Under the pieces are notes generated by a model that ran no database searches, had not been told where the DNA came from, and saw only the letters and a program-made list of their open reading frames with translations. From contig JAILCT010000180.1 of assembly GCA_024690425.1 (NCBI GenBank), positions 14,818 through 78,817 on the forward strand: 64,000 nucleotides of DNA, in the 5' to 3' direction. Made by a program: the position numbers and the translations under genes. Shown in pieces: positions 28,825-38,354 of the stretch (its first letter is position 1; every line of letters begins with the position of its first letter). This DNA is from Lachnospiraceae bacterium (GTDB lineage: Bacteria > Bacillota_A > Clostridia > Lachnospirales > Lachnospiraceae).

Positions 28825-31800
28825 CACCTGCTGCCTCCTGCTTCTCTTATTGTATCCCTGATCCCTTCATAATCAAATTCTTCCGCATATTTCCTTATCT
28901 TATCCATAACACGTCCGACCTTGGCCGGCAATATATAGCCGTCAAGTTCCAAAAGTGCATCCTCAATACCGGATATATCCATGGCTTCTGCCGCTTCGCT
29001 TACCGCTTCGTACATGCTCTCGATTATATAATCATCTGCAACAGGCCCTTTCTTTATATCTCTCTCCTTCTCATCATCCTTTCCACACACCTCGTCAAGT
29101 ATATCCTTTAAGCTCAAGTAGTGCTTCATGAAGCCTTCGTGGTTGTTGCGGATATACTCTTCGTCCATCTCCTTGGATGCCGTTTCGAGTCTCTGAGCCT
29201 CATCACCCAGCGACTTGGCGCCTATTATACGGGCGGATGACTTCAGGGCATGAACGCGTATCCCGTATGATGCCCAGTCTTCCAGTTCATAGAAGTTCTC
29301 AATTTCCTTGTATTTCTCATCTATCGAATCATAGAATATCTCAAGGACAGGCTTGTATGATTCCTCTCCTCCGCAATTTCTGATACCTTCTTCCCCATCG
29401 ATCCCATCAAGCTTCTCATACCATTTAAGATCCGCCTCAGGAACATTATCATTCTCTTCTTCCGTTTTCTCGTGCGATACAGATGTATCAGCATCATCTT
29501 CTTCCCCGTAATCTGTCATCCGTTCGGTCTCTTCAGGTATCATAGCACTTAAGTTATAATGTCCCTCTCCCGTTTTCATATACAGGATACCGAATGTACC
29601 CGGACCGCAGTTGACAGCTGTAGTTGCGGATGCGGGCTGGAATACCAGCCGGTTTACTTCTATCCTCATCCTTATCTGTTCTTCTATCCAGTCAATCTCA
29701 TCCCGGCTCAGCCCGACATATGCGACTATGATAAGGTCCCTGTCTATTTCATGTTCATGTCCCTTTATTACATAATCGATATACCGCCTCCAAGCCCGGC
29801 TCATACTTCCGAACATGAGCCGGCCCGCTTCCATCCTGCCGTCCTTAAGCTGTATCACCGGATGAAGCATGAAGGACTTGGCAACCATGTTAAAGTTCTT
29901 GCTTATATGACCTGCCATGGCCATAAAATCCGTTTTACCGACTATATAAGTGCATGGGAATCTTTTCTTAAGTGCTTCCACTTCTTCGACTATGGCACCA
30001 ACATCATAATTCTGCAGGGCCATCCTGTACGCTGCAAGGACCAGCATGCCCATAGATCCCGACAGCCTTCCCGAGTCTATTATCGTTACATTACCGAAAG
30101 CCCTGGCTGCCTGAACTGCCCTGCCATATTCGCGAAGTGTATTTCCTGCTGCGGTTATATGTATAACATGCCTTGCCTTGTTGAGCTCGTTTGCAAAAAA
30201 CTGCTCTAAATCAATAATATCCGGGGACTGAGTCCTTGCAGTCCTTCCGCCTACCATCAGATACTTGGTAACCTCAGCGGCTTCTATCTCATGTTCGTCA
30301 AGGAATACACCCTTATCCGTACTTACCTTATAAGGAATAACCCCTATATTGAGGCTCCTTATGACGGATGCGGGCAGGTCGCACATCGAGCTTGTGGTGA
30401 TGGCTACGGACGATTTTCTGACGAAGGTTTCCGTTTCAACAACCGTCTCATCCTGCACAGAATCACTTGTCCTTAATACCTTATCCTTAGGCAGGTGCAA
30501 CAGGAGCATGGCTTCAAGCTGCTCTCCGGAAACAGGTTTACATAAATATCCCTCGAATCCTGAGATCCTGTATAACTCCTGATTCTGTGCCCCGGCATTT
30601 GCAGTAAGCACAATGACCGGTGTGGATCTGTTAAGACCGCCTGCCTGACCTCTGATATGGCCAAGGCACTCAATGCCGTTCATTTCCGGCATCAGGTGGT
30701 CCATAAGGATAACGTCATACTGCTTAAGAAGTGTGAGCCTTAGAGCCTCAGCTCCGCTCATCGCTGTCTCCACATCGATCCTGGTATCTGCAAGAAGCTT
30801 GGTTTCAACCCTTAAATTAAGTTCATTGTCATCAACAATAAGTACTGATGCTTCCGGTGCTTCAAAGCTCTGCTTATACAGGGGACGTTCATTCTTGCCG
30901 GCTTTATTGCCGATTATGATATTTCCGACTGCCTGGGGATTGATTATCGACTGTCTGAGCTTTACGACAAACGTGCTGCCCTGCATATATACGCTGTTGA
31001 CAGTGATCTCGCCTCCCATAAGATCCACAAGCTGTTTTACTATCGATAATCCAAGACCTGTTCCCTCTATATTTCTGTTTTTCTCCTCATCCATTCGTTT
31101 AAAGGCATCAAAAAGATGGGGGATGGCTTCCTTCTTGATCCCGATCCCTGTGTCGCTGACGGCAAAAGTCAGGATGACCTCATTATCGCCCATAGGGTCG
31201 CTCTCAACATAAAGCTTAACGAGCCCTTCATTGGTATACTTGATAGCATTGGTAAGGATATTGATAAGTATCTGCTTGATACGGACTTCATCACCGAACA
31301 GTTCTGTGGGTGTAGAAGGATCGATGTCTATCTTGAAGCGCAGGCCCTTGCTCTCCGCCCTTGCCCAGACCATGTTGACTATCTCCGAAAGTATGTCACC
31401 TATACAGTAGCTTACCGGTATAATATCCATATTACCGGACTCAAGCTTGCTCATATCAAGGATGTCATTGATTATGGCAAGAAGCATCCTGCCCGCTCCC
31501 TCGATGCTCCTCGAATCCCTGGCTACTTCTTCAGGTATGTCATTACGGCGTAATATGATCTCATTCAGACCCAGTATGGTACTGATAGGGGTACGGATCT
31601 CATGACTCATATTCGAGAAGAACTTATTCTGCGCCCAGTTAAGCCTTTCTACCTTCTGCGCCTCCTCTTTTGCCCTTTTATTCTCATCCGTGTACAGAAC
31701 ATTCTGAAAGGCAACCGCCGAATATGTAACAAAGCCCAGGACAATCACTGACACTGCCGCATCCGCATAGAACATAAACCTTGTATGTTCATGTATATAC

Positions 31801-32240
31801 TCCGGATAGATATATGATATCCTAAACTCTGCAAGTGTCATGATCGTAAGCAGGGCAAGCATGGCATATCTCCACGCTCCCTTCAATATAATACCTATAT
31901 AAAGATAGCAAAAGACGATCCATATGACTGCACCGCCAAAAAAACCGCCCCCAAAAAAGAAAACCACAGGCAGGATAAAAAACGTTATCGCAAGAGCAAT
32001 GATTATGGCACCGAGCTTAAGCCTGTTGAACTTAATGGCACATACTGCTATGATCGGTGTCATTATCAGGGTTATTCCAAGCACAACCGTCTCAACTATA
32101 TGCTCTCCTATGATTATGTCCCCGACAAATGCGCAGAAAAGGCCTGTGACACCTATTGCGGTTATCATGGAAAATACGCGTACGCTAAAGTCAATCCCGG
32201 GATTTCGTATAAAATCAATAAACCTTCTTATTGTTCTCAT
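28824..32240 (-). CDS. Membrane hybrid histidine kinase with internal DegV domain and HPt
   Basis: 1138 residues. About six membrane segments (20-180) with little extracellular sequence, then HisKA with His213 (MSHEIRTP), an ATPase domain (NAIKYT, DTGIGI, EGTGLGLSI) and a receiver with Asp514. Residues about 610-890 form a DegV-type fatty-acid-binding domain: ITTSSMCDLP, GVIPYKV, RTARTQSPD, IDSGRLSGSMGMLVLAA and GPGTFGILYM all line up with that family, although SSGLSGT is AAGNT and the last motif has Asn for His. An HPt with His997 and the shared C-terminal domain follow. I infer that a bound lipid-like ligand tunes the relay. Its start overlaps the upstream kinase (ATGA) and its stop overlaps the response regulator. 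Confidence 0.88.
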   Translation of the reverse strand: MRTIRRFIDFIRNPGIDFSVRVFSMITAIGVTGLFCAFVGDIIIGEHIVETVVLGITLIMTPIIAVCAIKFNRLKLGAIIIALAITFFILPVVFFFGGGFFGGAVIWIVFCYLYIGIILKGAWRYAMLALLTIMTLAEFRISYIYPEYIHEHTRFMFYADAAVSVIVLGFVTYSAVAFQNVLYTDENKRAKEEAQKVERLNWAQNKFFSNMSHEIRTPISTILGLNEIILRRNDIPEEVARDSRSIEGAGRMLLAIINDILDMSKLESGNMDIIPVSYCIGDILSEIVNMVWARAESKGLRFKIDIDPSTPTELFGDEVRIKQILINILTNAIKYTNEGLVKLYVESDPMGDNEVILTFAVSDTGIGIKKEAIPHLFDAFKRMDEEKNRNIEGTGLGLSIVKQLVDLMGGEITVNSVYMQGSTFVVKLRQSIINPQAVGNIIIGNKAGKNERPLYKQSFEAPEASVLIVDDNELNLRVETKLLADTRIDVETAMSGAEALRLTLLKQYDVILMDHLMPEMNGIECLGHIRGQAGGLNRSTPVIVLTANAGAQNQELYRISGFEGYLCKPVSGEQLEAMLLLHLPKDKVLRTSDSVQDETVVETETFVRKSSVAITTSSMCDLPASVIRSLNIGVIPYKVSTDKGVFLDEHEIEAAEVTKYLMVGGRTARTQSPDIIDLEQFFANELNKARHVIHITAAGNTLREYGRAVQAARAFGNVTIIDSGRLSGSMGMLVLAAYRMALQNYDVGAIVEEVEALKKRFPCTYIVGKTDFMAMAGHISKNFNMVAKSFMLHPVIQLKDGRMEAGRLMFGSMSRAWRRYIDYVIKGHEHEIDRDLIIVAYVGLSRDEIDWIEEQIRMRIEVNRLVFQPASATTAVNCGPGTFGILYMKTGEGHYNLSAMIPEETERMTDYGEEDDADTSVSHEKTEEENDNVPEADLKWYEKLDGIDGEEGIRNCGGEESYKPVLEIFYDSIDEKYKEIENFYELEDWASYGIRVHALKSSARIIGAKSLGDEAQRLETASKEMDEEYIRNNHEGFMKHYLSLKDILDEVCGKDDEKERDIKKGPVADDYIIESMYEAVSEAAEAMDISGIEDALLELDGYILPAKVGRVMDKIRKYAEEFDYEGIRDTIREAGGSR

Positions 32241-34336
32241 GCGCTCTTCCCTCCCCTGTCCTTAGTGAGAAAGGAGGCAAGCACCCTCTTCATTACCCTC
32301 TCAAATTCGCCCATGCCCACCGGCTTGGCTATGAAACCATCGAAGCCCTCAGCTATAAACATTTCCCTGGCCTCGCTGACTGCATTGGCCGTAAGAGCGA
32401 CTATGGCACATTCCCTGCCCATTTCATTGCTCATGACCCGCAGCCTCTTCATGGTTTCCACACCATCCATTTCAGGCATCATATGATCCATAAATATGAC
32501 ATCATATTCATTGTTACGGTACTTACGGAGTGCTTCCCTGCCGCTGCTTGCGACATCGGTTATCATTCCGTAATCCCTGAACAGACCCGAAGCCACAACA
32601 AGGTTCATTACCTCATCATCAACGATAAGAGCTCTGGCGCCTGTGAAATCCGGCTTCTCTTCCATCTCTCCAAGCCTCAGGTTTTCATAATCTTCACCTG
32701 CATTGATTATATTTATAAGAGAAAGCGCGTACAGGGGCTTGGGCATATGGAGAACATTGCTTCCCGCATCGGGTTTAAATCCATCCTGTGCGCATACGGC
32801 AACACAGAACCTCCTACTGATCTCATTAAAGAATCTCCTGTCTTCATCGTACTCTTCCCGGCCTGTAAAGAGGTTGGTCACATTCATCCTGTCGCATACA
32901 CTCTTAAGGCTCTTAAGATTGGTAACCGTGTGGACAGGAACCCTTAATCCATGTGACAGGTTCTCTATCATCCTGTGGTAATAGTCCCGTATCTCAGGAG
33001 TACTGTACTTCTCTGTTCTTATATAAACTACCACACATCTCCCGGCTCCGGAATCAACCTCAAGGCAGGGTTCATGCGCCGATACTTCCTGCGGAACACT
33101 GATTCGTATAAGAGTTCCCTTACCGGGTTCACTCTCTGTCTTTACAAAGCCGTTCATCGCATGTACGGTGCCGTATACTATAGTGAATCCAAGACCGATG
33201 CCGCCGGTCGAGCGGTCTCTTCCCTTATCGGCCTGAAACAGGTTACTTGACAGCAGGAGCTTGTCTTCACTTGTCATTCCCTTACCCGTATCCGCTACTT
33301 CTATGTCAAGATTTACACCATAATCACGAGGCACAGCGGATACCCTCAGATTAATGCAGCCTCTATCGGTAAACTTAATGGAATTGGACAGAAGGTGTTT
33401 TATGATCTTCTTTATCCTTACCGGGTCTCCGATCAGCTGGGCAGGGACATTCGGGTCAAGATCAACTATAAATTCCAGCTTCTTCTGTTCCATCATCGGT
33501 GCCTCGGACTCGATCACATCATTTACGATCGAAGTGATCATGTACTTTACTTTGCCAATGTGGAGCCTTCCTCCCAGTATTTCGTTGTAATCAAGGATAT
33601 CACCGACCTGATCGGCGAGGCGCTCTCCAGCTTCGTTTATGGCAATTACACGTTCATCCTTACCCTCATTCATCATAAGGGCAGACATACCTGTAACAAC
33701 ATTTATCGGCGTACGGAATTCATGTGATATGTTTGACAGGAAATCTTCCATGCTCTCATTGGCCTTCCTGGCCTCATCTATATAGAGTTCCATTCCCTGC
33801 CTGGTCTTATGCCGCTGGTCTATGGCATATTTGCATATATTGTATACTATCACGACCGCACATAAGTGAAGAAATATCCTGGAAACGGTAAGCGTATCCC
33901 TGGATATCCCTCCATTTCTTGATGCAAGATAGAACTGTGCACATTCCACTGCGACGAATTCGAGCATCGCATAATCCTGATACCGCTTCTTGTCGGCCCC
34001 CGAAAGAGTTATCATCATAAGAACAGAAATCAGCGCAACATCAAAAAAGCTGGTGTAATGAACTCCGTGGAACAGGGCCGCAGTCATGATAAAGGCAACG
34101 TAAAATGACTCCCTTATTTCGGGGGTATACAGCTGCAGAACATAAAAAACCCACATCAGCACGATACCCAGCGCAATAACAGGCAGCATCCAGAACTCCC
34201 ATTTTAGGAGTATACCCTCAACTATCAGGGCGGTAGCTCCAAGCGTTCCGACAAGTATCATGATCAAATGCAGGTTCATCAGTCGGTTATCGTCATTTAT
34301 GGTCGAACCCTTAAGGGTTCCTATCGGCTTGTTCAT
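32237..34336 (-). CDS. Membrane hybrid histidine kinase
   Basis: 699 residues. Five or six membrane segments (20-170), HisKA with His205 (ISHEFRTP), and an ATPase domain (NSIKFT, ADTGKGM, GGIGLGFTI). Residues about 430-555 look like a receiver-like domain lacking a clear phospho-acceptor, followed by a true receiver with Asp617 (YDVIFMDHMMPEMDG) and Lys in FIAKPVG. There is no HPt, so phosphate would leave through HPt domains of the two other hybrids. First gene of the operon; GGGAG precedes the ATG. Confidence 0.9.
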   Translation of the reverse strand: MNKPIGTLKGSTINDDNRLMNLHLIMILVGTLGATALIVEGILLKWEFWMLPVIALGIVLMWVFYVLQLYTPEIRESFYVAFIMTAALFHGVHYTSFFDVALISVLMMITLSGADKKRYQDYAMLEFVAVECAQFYLASRNGGISRDTLTVSRIFLHLCAVVIVYNICKYAIDQRHKTRQGMELYIDEARKANESMEDFLSNISHEFRTPINVVTGMSALMMNEGKDERVIAINEAGERLADQVGDILDYNEILGGRLHIGKVKYMITSIVNDVIESEAPMMEQKKLEFIVDLDPNVPAQLIGDPVRIKKIIKHLLSNSIKFTDRGCINLRVSAVPRDYGVNLDIEVADTGKGMTSEDKLLLSSNLFQADKGRDRSTGGIGLGFTIVYGTVHAMNGFVKTESEPGKGTLIRISVPQEVSAHEPCLEVDSGAGRCVVVYIRTEKYSTPEIRDYYHRMIENLSHGLRVPVHTVTNLKSLKSVCDRMNVTNLFTGREEYDEDRRFFNEISRRFCVAVCAQDGFKPDAGSNVLHMPKPLYALSLINIINAGEDYENLRLGEMEEKPDFTGARALIVDDEVMNLVVASGLFRDYGMITDVASSGREALRKYRNNEYDVIFMDHMMPEMDGVETMKRLRVMSNEMGRECAIVALTANAVSEAREMFIAEGFDGFIAKPVGMGEFERVMKRVLASFLTKDRGGKSA

Positions 34337-34377
34337 AGAATTCTCCCGGCATTATTTACCATAGTGACCCAAGGAAA

Positions 34378-34406
34378 ATTATACAATTTTTCAGTGTCTT
34401 TTACAA
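34378..34406 (-). promoter_or_regulatory. Promoter of the four-gene phosphorelay operon
   Basis: TTGTAA (34401-34406), a 17-base spacer and TATAAT (34378-34383) on the minus strand, 42 bases upstream of the first kinase gene. No terminator or further promoter is visible down to 24910. Confidence 0.7.
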
Positions 34407-34451
34407 TATTTTTCAGACATTTCAGTGCAATTGTGACGTATTTGCTTTATT

Positions 34452-34691
34452 TCAGATTTTTTTCTTCAGGTATTCCATAAGCCTGTCATAATTATCGGGA
34501 ACATGGGGGAAATTGCAGTCAATACAGGTCTTTACCCTGATGCCGTCCTTCTCCTTTATCCTGTAATTGCCCGGACAATCCGTATCATAAAGCGGACAGT
34601 AGCAGAACAGACAGTTTATCTCCTTAAGTCCGCGATGGCAGGGATAGTATTCGCACTCCCTGTTTTCAAAAAACCTGCTTGAGTTGTCCAT
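34452..34691 (-). CDS. Small cysteine-rich protein of cobalamin-linked type
   Basis: 79 residues with eight Cys in the pattern C13, C18, C27, C30, C32, C39, C56, C59 (RECEYYPCHRG, CLFCYCPLY, CIDCNFPH). This matches a family I know as the cysteine-rich small domain (PF04071-like), which often accompanies cobalamin biosynthesis genes; here it follows cbiB, the cobD-type gene and cobI. Metal or Fe-S binding is likely, role unknown. Last gene of the operon, 16 bases after the membrane protein. Confidence 0.8.
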   Translation of the reverse strand: MDNSSRFFENRECEYYPCHRGLKEINCLFCYCPLYDTDCPGNYRIKEKDGIRVKTCIDCNFPHVPDNYDRLMEYLKKKI

Positions 34692-34707
34692 TATCCTTAC
34701 CCTTCCC

Positions 34708-35565
34708 CTAAAAAGTCATGCGGAATATATCATATATCTTATCCCACATAATCCAGTGTCCGTCTAACTTAATAACAGTAAATTCACACCTGTTCACAAC
34801 GCTTACCGGTCCGTCAGACAGGCTTCCCGAAATATTCTGCGTACAGTAAAGCCTGTATCCGCCTGAAATTTTTGCATCCTTCATCTTATCAGTGAGCTGC
34901 TTAAGTGCAGATGACAGTTCGGAATCTGCCGCTCTTGCATAGCTTGATACGGCAAGATCGCTTATTATCCCTTCAAGGGCATCCCCTATCACAAGAAGCT
35001 CCCCGTCCGTAAGCGGAACCGCTTCGTTTACGGTGATCGAATACTTCCGGTCCTCTCCGTATCTTGCACAGCTTCTGTCATACTCAGCCCTGTATGTATC
35101 CGCCGAGGCTTCAAGTGCCATGTTATAATCCTCATAACCGTGCTGGACTTCCCTTAGCTTTTCGAAAGATCGTCTGGCAAGCCCGTTGCCGTAAGCATAA
35201 CTTAATTCCTCGCCGTTTAAGTCCTCTTTATTTAAGTACTCCTCATATATCTTCACAGGCTCCCTGTAACCCGGATCAAGCTGCCATGCGGCAAAAAACA
35301 GTACTGCTGCAAGGATGAAAAGGGACACCCCAAGAGCAAGGATCAGCTTCCCGTGCCTTTTGGATATATGATTTTTACGTACGGGAGCAGGACCTGCATC
35401 CGAAGGCTTGTCAGCAGCCTTTTCCTTATACTTTCCTTCATCTTCCGCGTATTCATCCAGTTCCTTCAGCAGCTCCTCTGGCTCATCCGTTTCCGGTTCT
35501 GTCCTGTGAGGCCGGCTCTCATCAAGGATTATCACATGCTTTACATCTTTATCGTCACGCATCAT
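34708..35565 (-). CDS. Single-pass membrane protein, function unknown
   Basis: 285 residues. The N-terminal 70 residues are acidic and hydrophilic, with Pro- and Lys-rich parts. One membrane segment follows (about 73-93, LILALGVSLFILAAVLFFAAW), then an outside domain of about 190 residues without a recognisable motif. The orientation (Lys/Arg before the segment) suggests a cytoplasmic N-terminus. Its start overlaps the cobI stop, so it is translationally coupled to the cobalamin genes, though no cobalamin role is evident. Confidence 0.6.
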   Translation of the reverse strand: MMRDDKDVKHVIILDESRPHRTEPETDEPEELLKELDEYAEDEGKYKEKAADKPSDAGPAPVRKNHISKRHGKLILALGVSLFILAAVLFFAAWQLDPGYREPVKIYEEYLNKEDLNGEELSYAYGNGLARRSFEKLREVQHGYEDYNMALEASADTYRAEYDRSCARYGEDRKYSITVNEAVPLTDGELLVIGDALEGIISDLAVSSYARAADSELSSALKQLTDKMKDAKISGGYRLYCTQNISGSLSDGPVSVVNRCEFTVIKLDGHWIMWDKIYDIFRMTF

Positions 35566-36272
35566 TTATTCTCCGCCACCCATCCGTCAGCTATAAGAAT
35601 ATTCATGTAGCCCCAGTCATCGGGGATCTCGGATGCAGAATAAACAGCCTCTTCCCCCGGAAGGGTGCATTCGGAAATGCCCGCCGTCATGCCGCCTTCC
35701 TGCTCATACCTTATAAGGGCCTCTTTAAGGGCTGCCAGTCTCCTCCCCGTCTTCATAAACACCTTGGTCCCGGGCAGCTTAAGGGCTTCATCAGGGGCAA
35801 TGCTCGCAGGGAGCACATGTACAGGGTTATCCTCCCTGCCAAGGGATATGTCAAGCCTGTCTGCCGCCGCTATAAAGGACGGTACTCCGCTCACGCGTCC
35901 GGTCATATATCCGTCCTTCCTGACTATCTCTTCCACATAATCAAAAGTCGAATATAGTGAAGGCGAGCCTATCGTAAGAAAAATAACATTTCTTCCTCTT
36001 TCAAGATAAGCCTCCGTTCTCTTAGCCACTCTCTCATGAAAGAGCATCAGTTCTTCCCTGTCCATCTTCATGGGGAACGGCTCAAACAAACACTCTTTAT
36101 CCCCGATATTGCCGCATGCCTGTGCTGCTATGTTATAAGCCCTGCAGGATTCCTTATCACCTGCCGGAAGCATCAGCACATCCGCTTCCTCAATGGTCTT
36201 AACGGCCTTAACGGTCATAAGCTCCGGATCTCCCGGACCCACACCCACGCCGATGAATATTCCTCTATCCAT
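35562..36272 (-). CDS. cobI: Precorrin-2 C20-methyltransferase (CobI/CbiL type)
   Basis: 236 residues of the tetrapyrrole methylase fold. The N-terminal IGVGVGPGDPELMTVKAV and the SAM loop FLTIGSPSLYSTF are characteristic of the C20 enzyme, as are YVEEIV and VSGVPSFIAAADRL. It methylates precorrin-2 or cobalt-factor II at C20. It overlaps the preceding decarboxylase gene by 8 bases, with GGGATGTGA as the ribosome site inside that gene. Confidence 0.92.
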   Translation of the reverse strand: MDRGIFIGVGVGPGDPELMTVKAVKTIEEADVLMLPAGDKESCRAYNIAAQACGNIGDKECLFEPFPMKMDREELMLFHERVAKRTEAYLERGRNVIFLTIGSPSLYSTFDYVEEIVRKDGYMTGRVSGVPSFIAAADRLDISLGREDNPVHVLPASIAPDEALKLPGTKVFMKTGRRLAALKEALIRYEQEGGMTAGISECTLPGEEAVYSASEIPDDWGYMNILIADGWVAENK

Positions 36273-37356
36273 GCTTCACATCCCTTATCTTTTTTATCTC
36301 TTCGATAAGCTCTTCGTTATCTTCACGGCCGGATACCGCTATACGATAGTAGGATCTGTCCGTATCATGATACTTCATCATATCCGAACAATCCCTTATA
36401 TCCATTCCCCGTTTATTCAACTCATCCTTAAGTCCGGCCGGGCCCTCTGCCATCACAAAGTCAGCTTCCGGCCTTCCTATAATTCTCAAACCGGCTTCCA
36501 AAAGGCCTTTTTCCAGACAGGTCCTGTTTCCCCTGATATACCCGACTGTTCTTTCGCAGTAGACTTCATCCCTTAAGGCCTGCAGGGCCGCCTCATATGC
36601 GGGTGCCGATACGTTCCATGGCTGCATCGCATCCCTTATCCCCTCTAAAAGGCTCCCGTCCGCACCGGTAAGATATCCCAGCCTGAGCCCCGGCATGGCA
36701 TAGAACTTGGTGAATGCATCAAGTACAAGAACATTCTTATGAATACCCGTCATGCCGGTCATCGTTATCTCATCATATCTGCCGCAAAACCTCAAAAAGC
36801 ATTCATCAACAACAAGCAGTATCCCGCATTCATCAAGTGCACAGGCCATTCTCTCCATCCTGTCCCTCTCTATGAGTTCTCCCGTAGGATTGTTGGGATT
36901 ACATATGAACACGATCCTGACAGGACTGCCTGTAAGATGAGAGGAACATGCCCACTCTGCAAGTTCATCCATTCTGGGAGCAAGGGCAAAATCATCCTCT
37001 TCATCTGTTATGAATACGTTATTCCTGCCTCCCGATGCTTCAACCGCATATCCGTATTCCGTGAATGTAGGTGCAGCAGTAACAGCACCGTATCCCGGGT
37101 ACTTATGACCGATATGATGGCAAATGGCATATATCAGCTCGCAGGAACCGTTTCCTAAGATGACTCCGTTACCGCCGTTCCTTTCCGACAGCTCTCTTAT
37201 AAGTTCATCATTTTGTATATCAGGATAGCGCAGCGTATCACCGAGTGCCCTGTAAGCAGCCTCAATACAGCCTCCCGGAATGCCGAGCGGATTAATGTTG
37301 ACCGAAAAATCAAGCCTTATGCTCTTGTCGCTTCCGCCATGTATCCTTAAATTCAT
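36265..37356 (-). CDS. cobD: Threonine-phosphate decarboxylase-like aminotransferase
   Basis: 363 residues of the fold-type I PLP family, with HGGSDKSIRLDFSVNINPLG at the N-terminus, ICNPNNPTG, the PLP Lys in AFTKFYAMPGLRLGYL, and a final RIAVSGREDNEELIEE. It resembles CobD, which makes aminopropanol phosphate for the cobalamin lower loop; histidinol-phosphate aminotransferase is the close alternative. The neighbour CbiB uses that product. I start at 37356 (MNLRIHGG), where ATGA overlaps the cbiB stop; the longer frame has no ribosome site. Confidence 0.88.
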   Translation of the reverse strand: MNLRIHGGSDKSIRLDFSVNINPLGIPGGCIEAAYRALGDTLRYPDIQNDELIRELSERNGGNGVILGNGSCELIYAICHHIGHKYPGYGAVTAAPTFTEYGYAVEASGGRNNVFITDEEDDFALAPRMDELAEWACSSHLTGSPVRIVFICNPNNPTGELIERDRMERMACALDECGILLVVDECFLRFCGRYDEITMTGMTGIHKNVLVLDAFTKFYAMPGLRLGYLTGADGSLLEGIRDAMQPWNVSAPAYEAALQALRDEVYCERTVGYIRGNRTCLEKGLLEAGLRIIGRPEADFVMAEGPAGLKDELNKRGMDIRDCSDMMKYHDTDRSYYRIAVSGREDNEELIEEIKKIRDVKHG

Positions 37357-38354
37357 ATCCTGTTCCATATAAGCAGTACAAGGAGAAAGATAAGCCATGT
37401 AAGCACTGCGGTTGTAAGCATTATCTTGCAGGCATTCCTTATATCTTCCGTATCGGGACGCCGTATGTCATCGCCTATCGTCGGCTTCCTGTACAGATTT
37501 CCGAAATAATACGCATCACCGCCAAGCATGATCTCAAGCGCACCTGCCATCGCAGCTTCCGTATGGGCCGAGTTGGGACTTGAGTGATTCTTCCTGTCTC
37601 TAAAGAAAACATGCATGGACTTGCGGGCATCATACCCGTTAAGCCCCGATGCCCATACCATTATGATCCCCGAAAGCCTTGCCGGGATAAAGTTCAGAAT
37701 GTCATCCATCCTGGCAGAGAATCTTCCCAAATACAGATATCGCTCATTCTTGTATCCGACCATTGAATCCAGGGTATTCACCGCCTTGTAGAAAAGCATC
37801 CCCGGAAGACCGAACAGCATCATGTAAAACATGGGGGCAACGATACCGTCTGATGTGTTCTCTGCAACGGTCTCGACAGCCGCCTTTATTATCCCCTCTT
37901 TATCAAGCCTGTCGGTATCACGTCCGACTATCATGGATACAGCCAGCCTGGCACTGTCTGTATCATCGTTCTTAAGAGCCCTGTACACCTTCATCGTCTC
38001 CGTAAACAGCGATCTTGTTGCAAGGAGCTGGAAGCATACAAAAACCGACAGGGCATAACACAGGTGTCTGTTTATTCTACCCGCAAGATAAACCACAAGG
38101 TATGGAATAGCCGTACCCGTCACCGTAACAACGGCAAAGAGGATGATACCCATAAGATACTTTTTGCCCCTGTCCTTATCTTCTGCCTCTTTTGGATCAA
38201 AAGCCTTATACAGAATACCCTCGGCTCCCTTGACAAGCCTGCCCATAAAGACGACCAAATGCGGCAGTCCTCCCGGATCCCCAAATATAAGATCCAGGAT
38301 AAATGCCGCAAACAGTATGATCGTTCGTAGTTTTAACCCTGACAGCATGGTCAT
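37353..38354 (-). CDS. cbiB: Adenosylcobinamide-phosphate synthase
   Basis: 333 residues, about six membrane segments. Motifs are LDLIFGDPGGLPHLVVFMGR, ETVAENTSDGIVAPMFYM, KAVNTLDSMVGYKNERY and GRFSARMDDILNFIPARL, all typical of CbiB. It joins adenosylcobyric acid with aminopropanol (or its phosphate). Its start overlaps the upstream response regulator stop (ATGA). Confidence 0.94.
   Translation of the reverse strand: MTMLSGLKLRTIILFAAFILDLIFGDPGGLPHLVVFMGRLVKGAEGILYKAFDPKEAEDKDRGKKYLMGIILFAVVTVTGTAIPYLVVYLAGRINRHLCYALSVFVCFQLLATRSLFTETMKVYRALKNDDTDSARLAVSMIVGRDTDRLDKEGIIKAAVETVAENTSDGIVAPMFYMMLFGLPGMLFYKAVNTLDSMVGYKNERYLYLGRFSARMDDILNFIPARLSGIIMVWASGLNGYDARKSMHVFFRDRKNHSSPNSAHTEAAMAGALEIMLGGDAYYFGNLYRKPTIGDDIRRPDTEDIRNACKIMLTTAVLTWLIFLLVLLIWNRI

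Noticed and set aside
34337..34451. A cobalamin riboswitch for the cob genes.
   Set aside because: This gap is downstream of the cob operon, and neither it nor the 40926-41022 gap contains a B12-box-like sequence that I can see.
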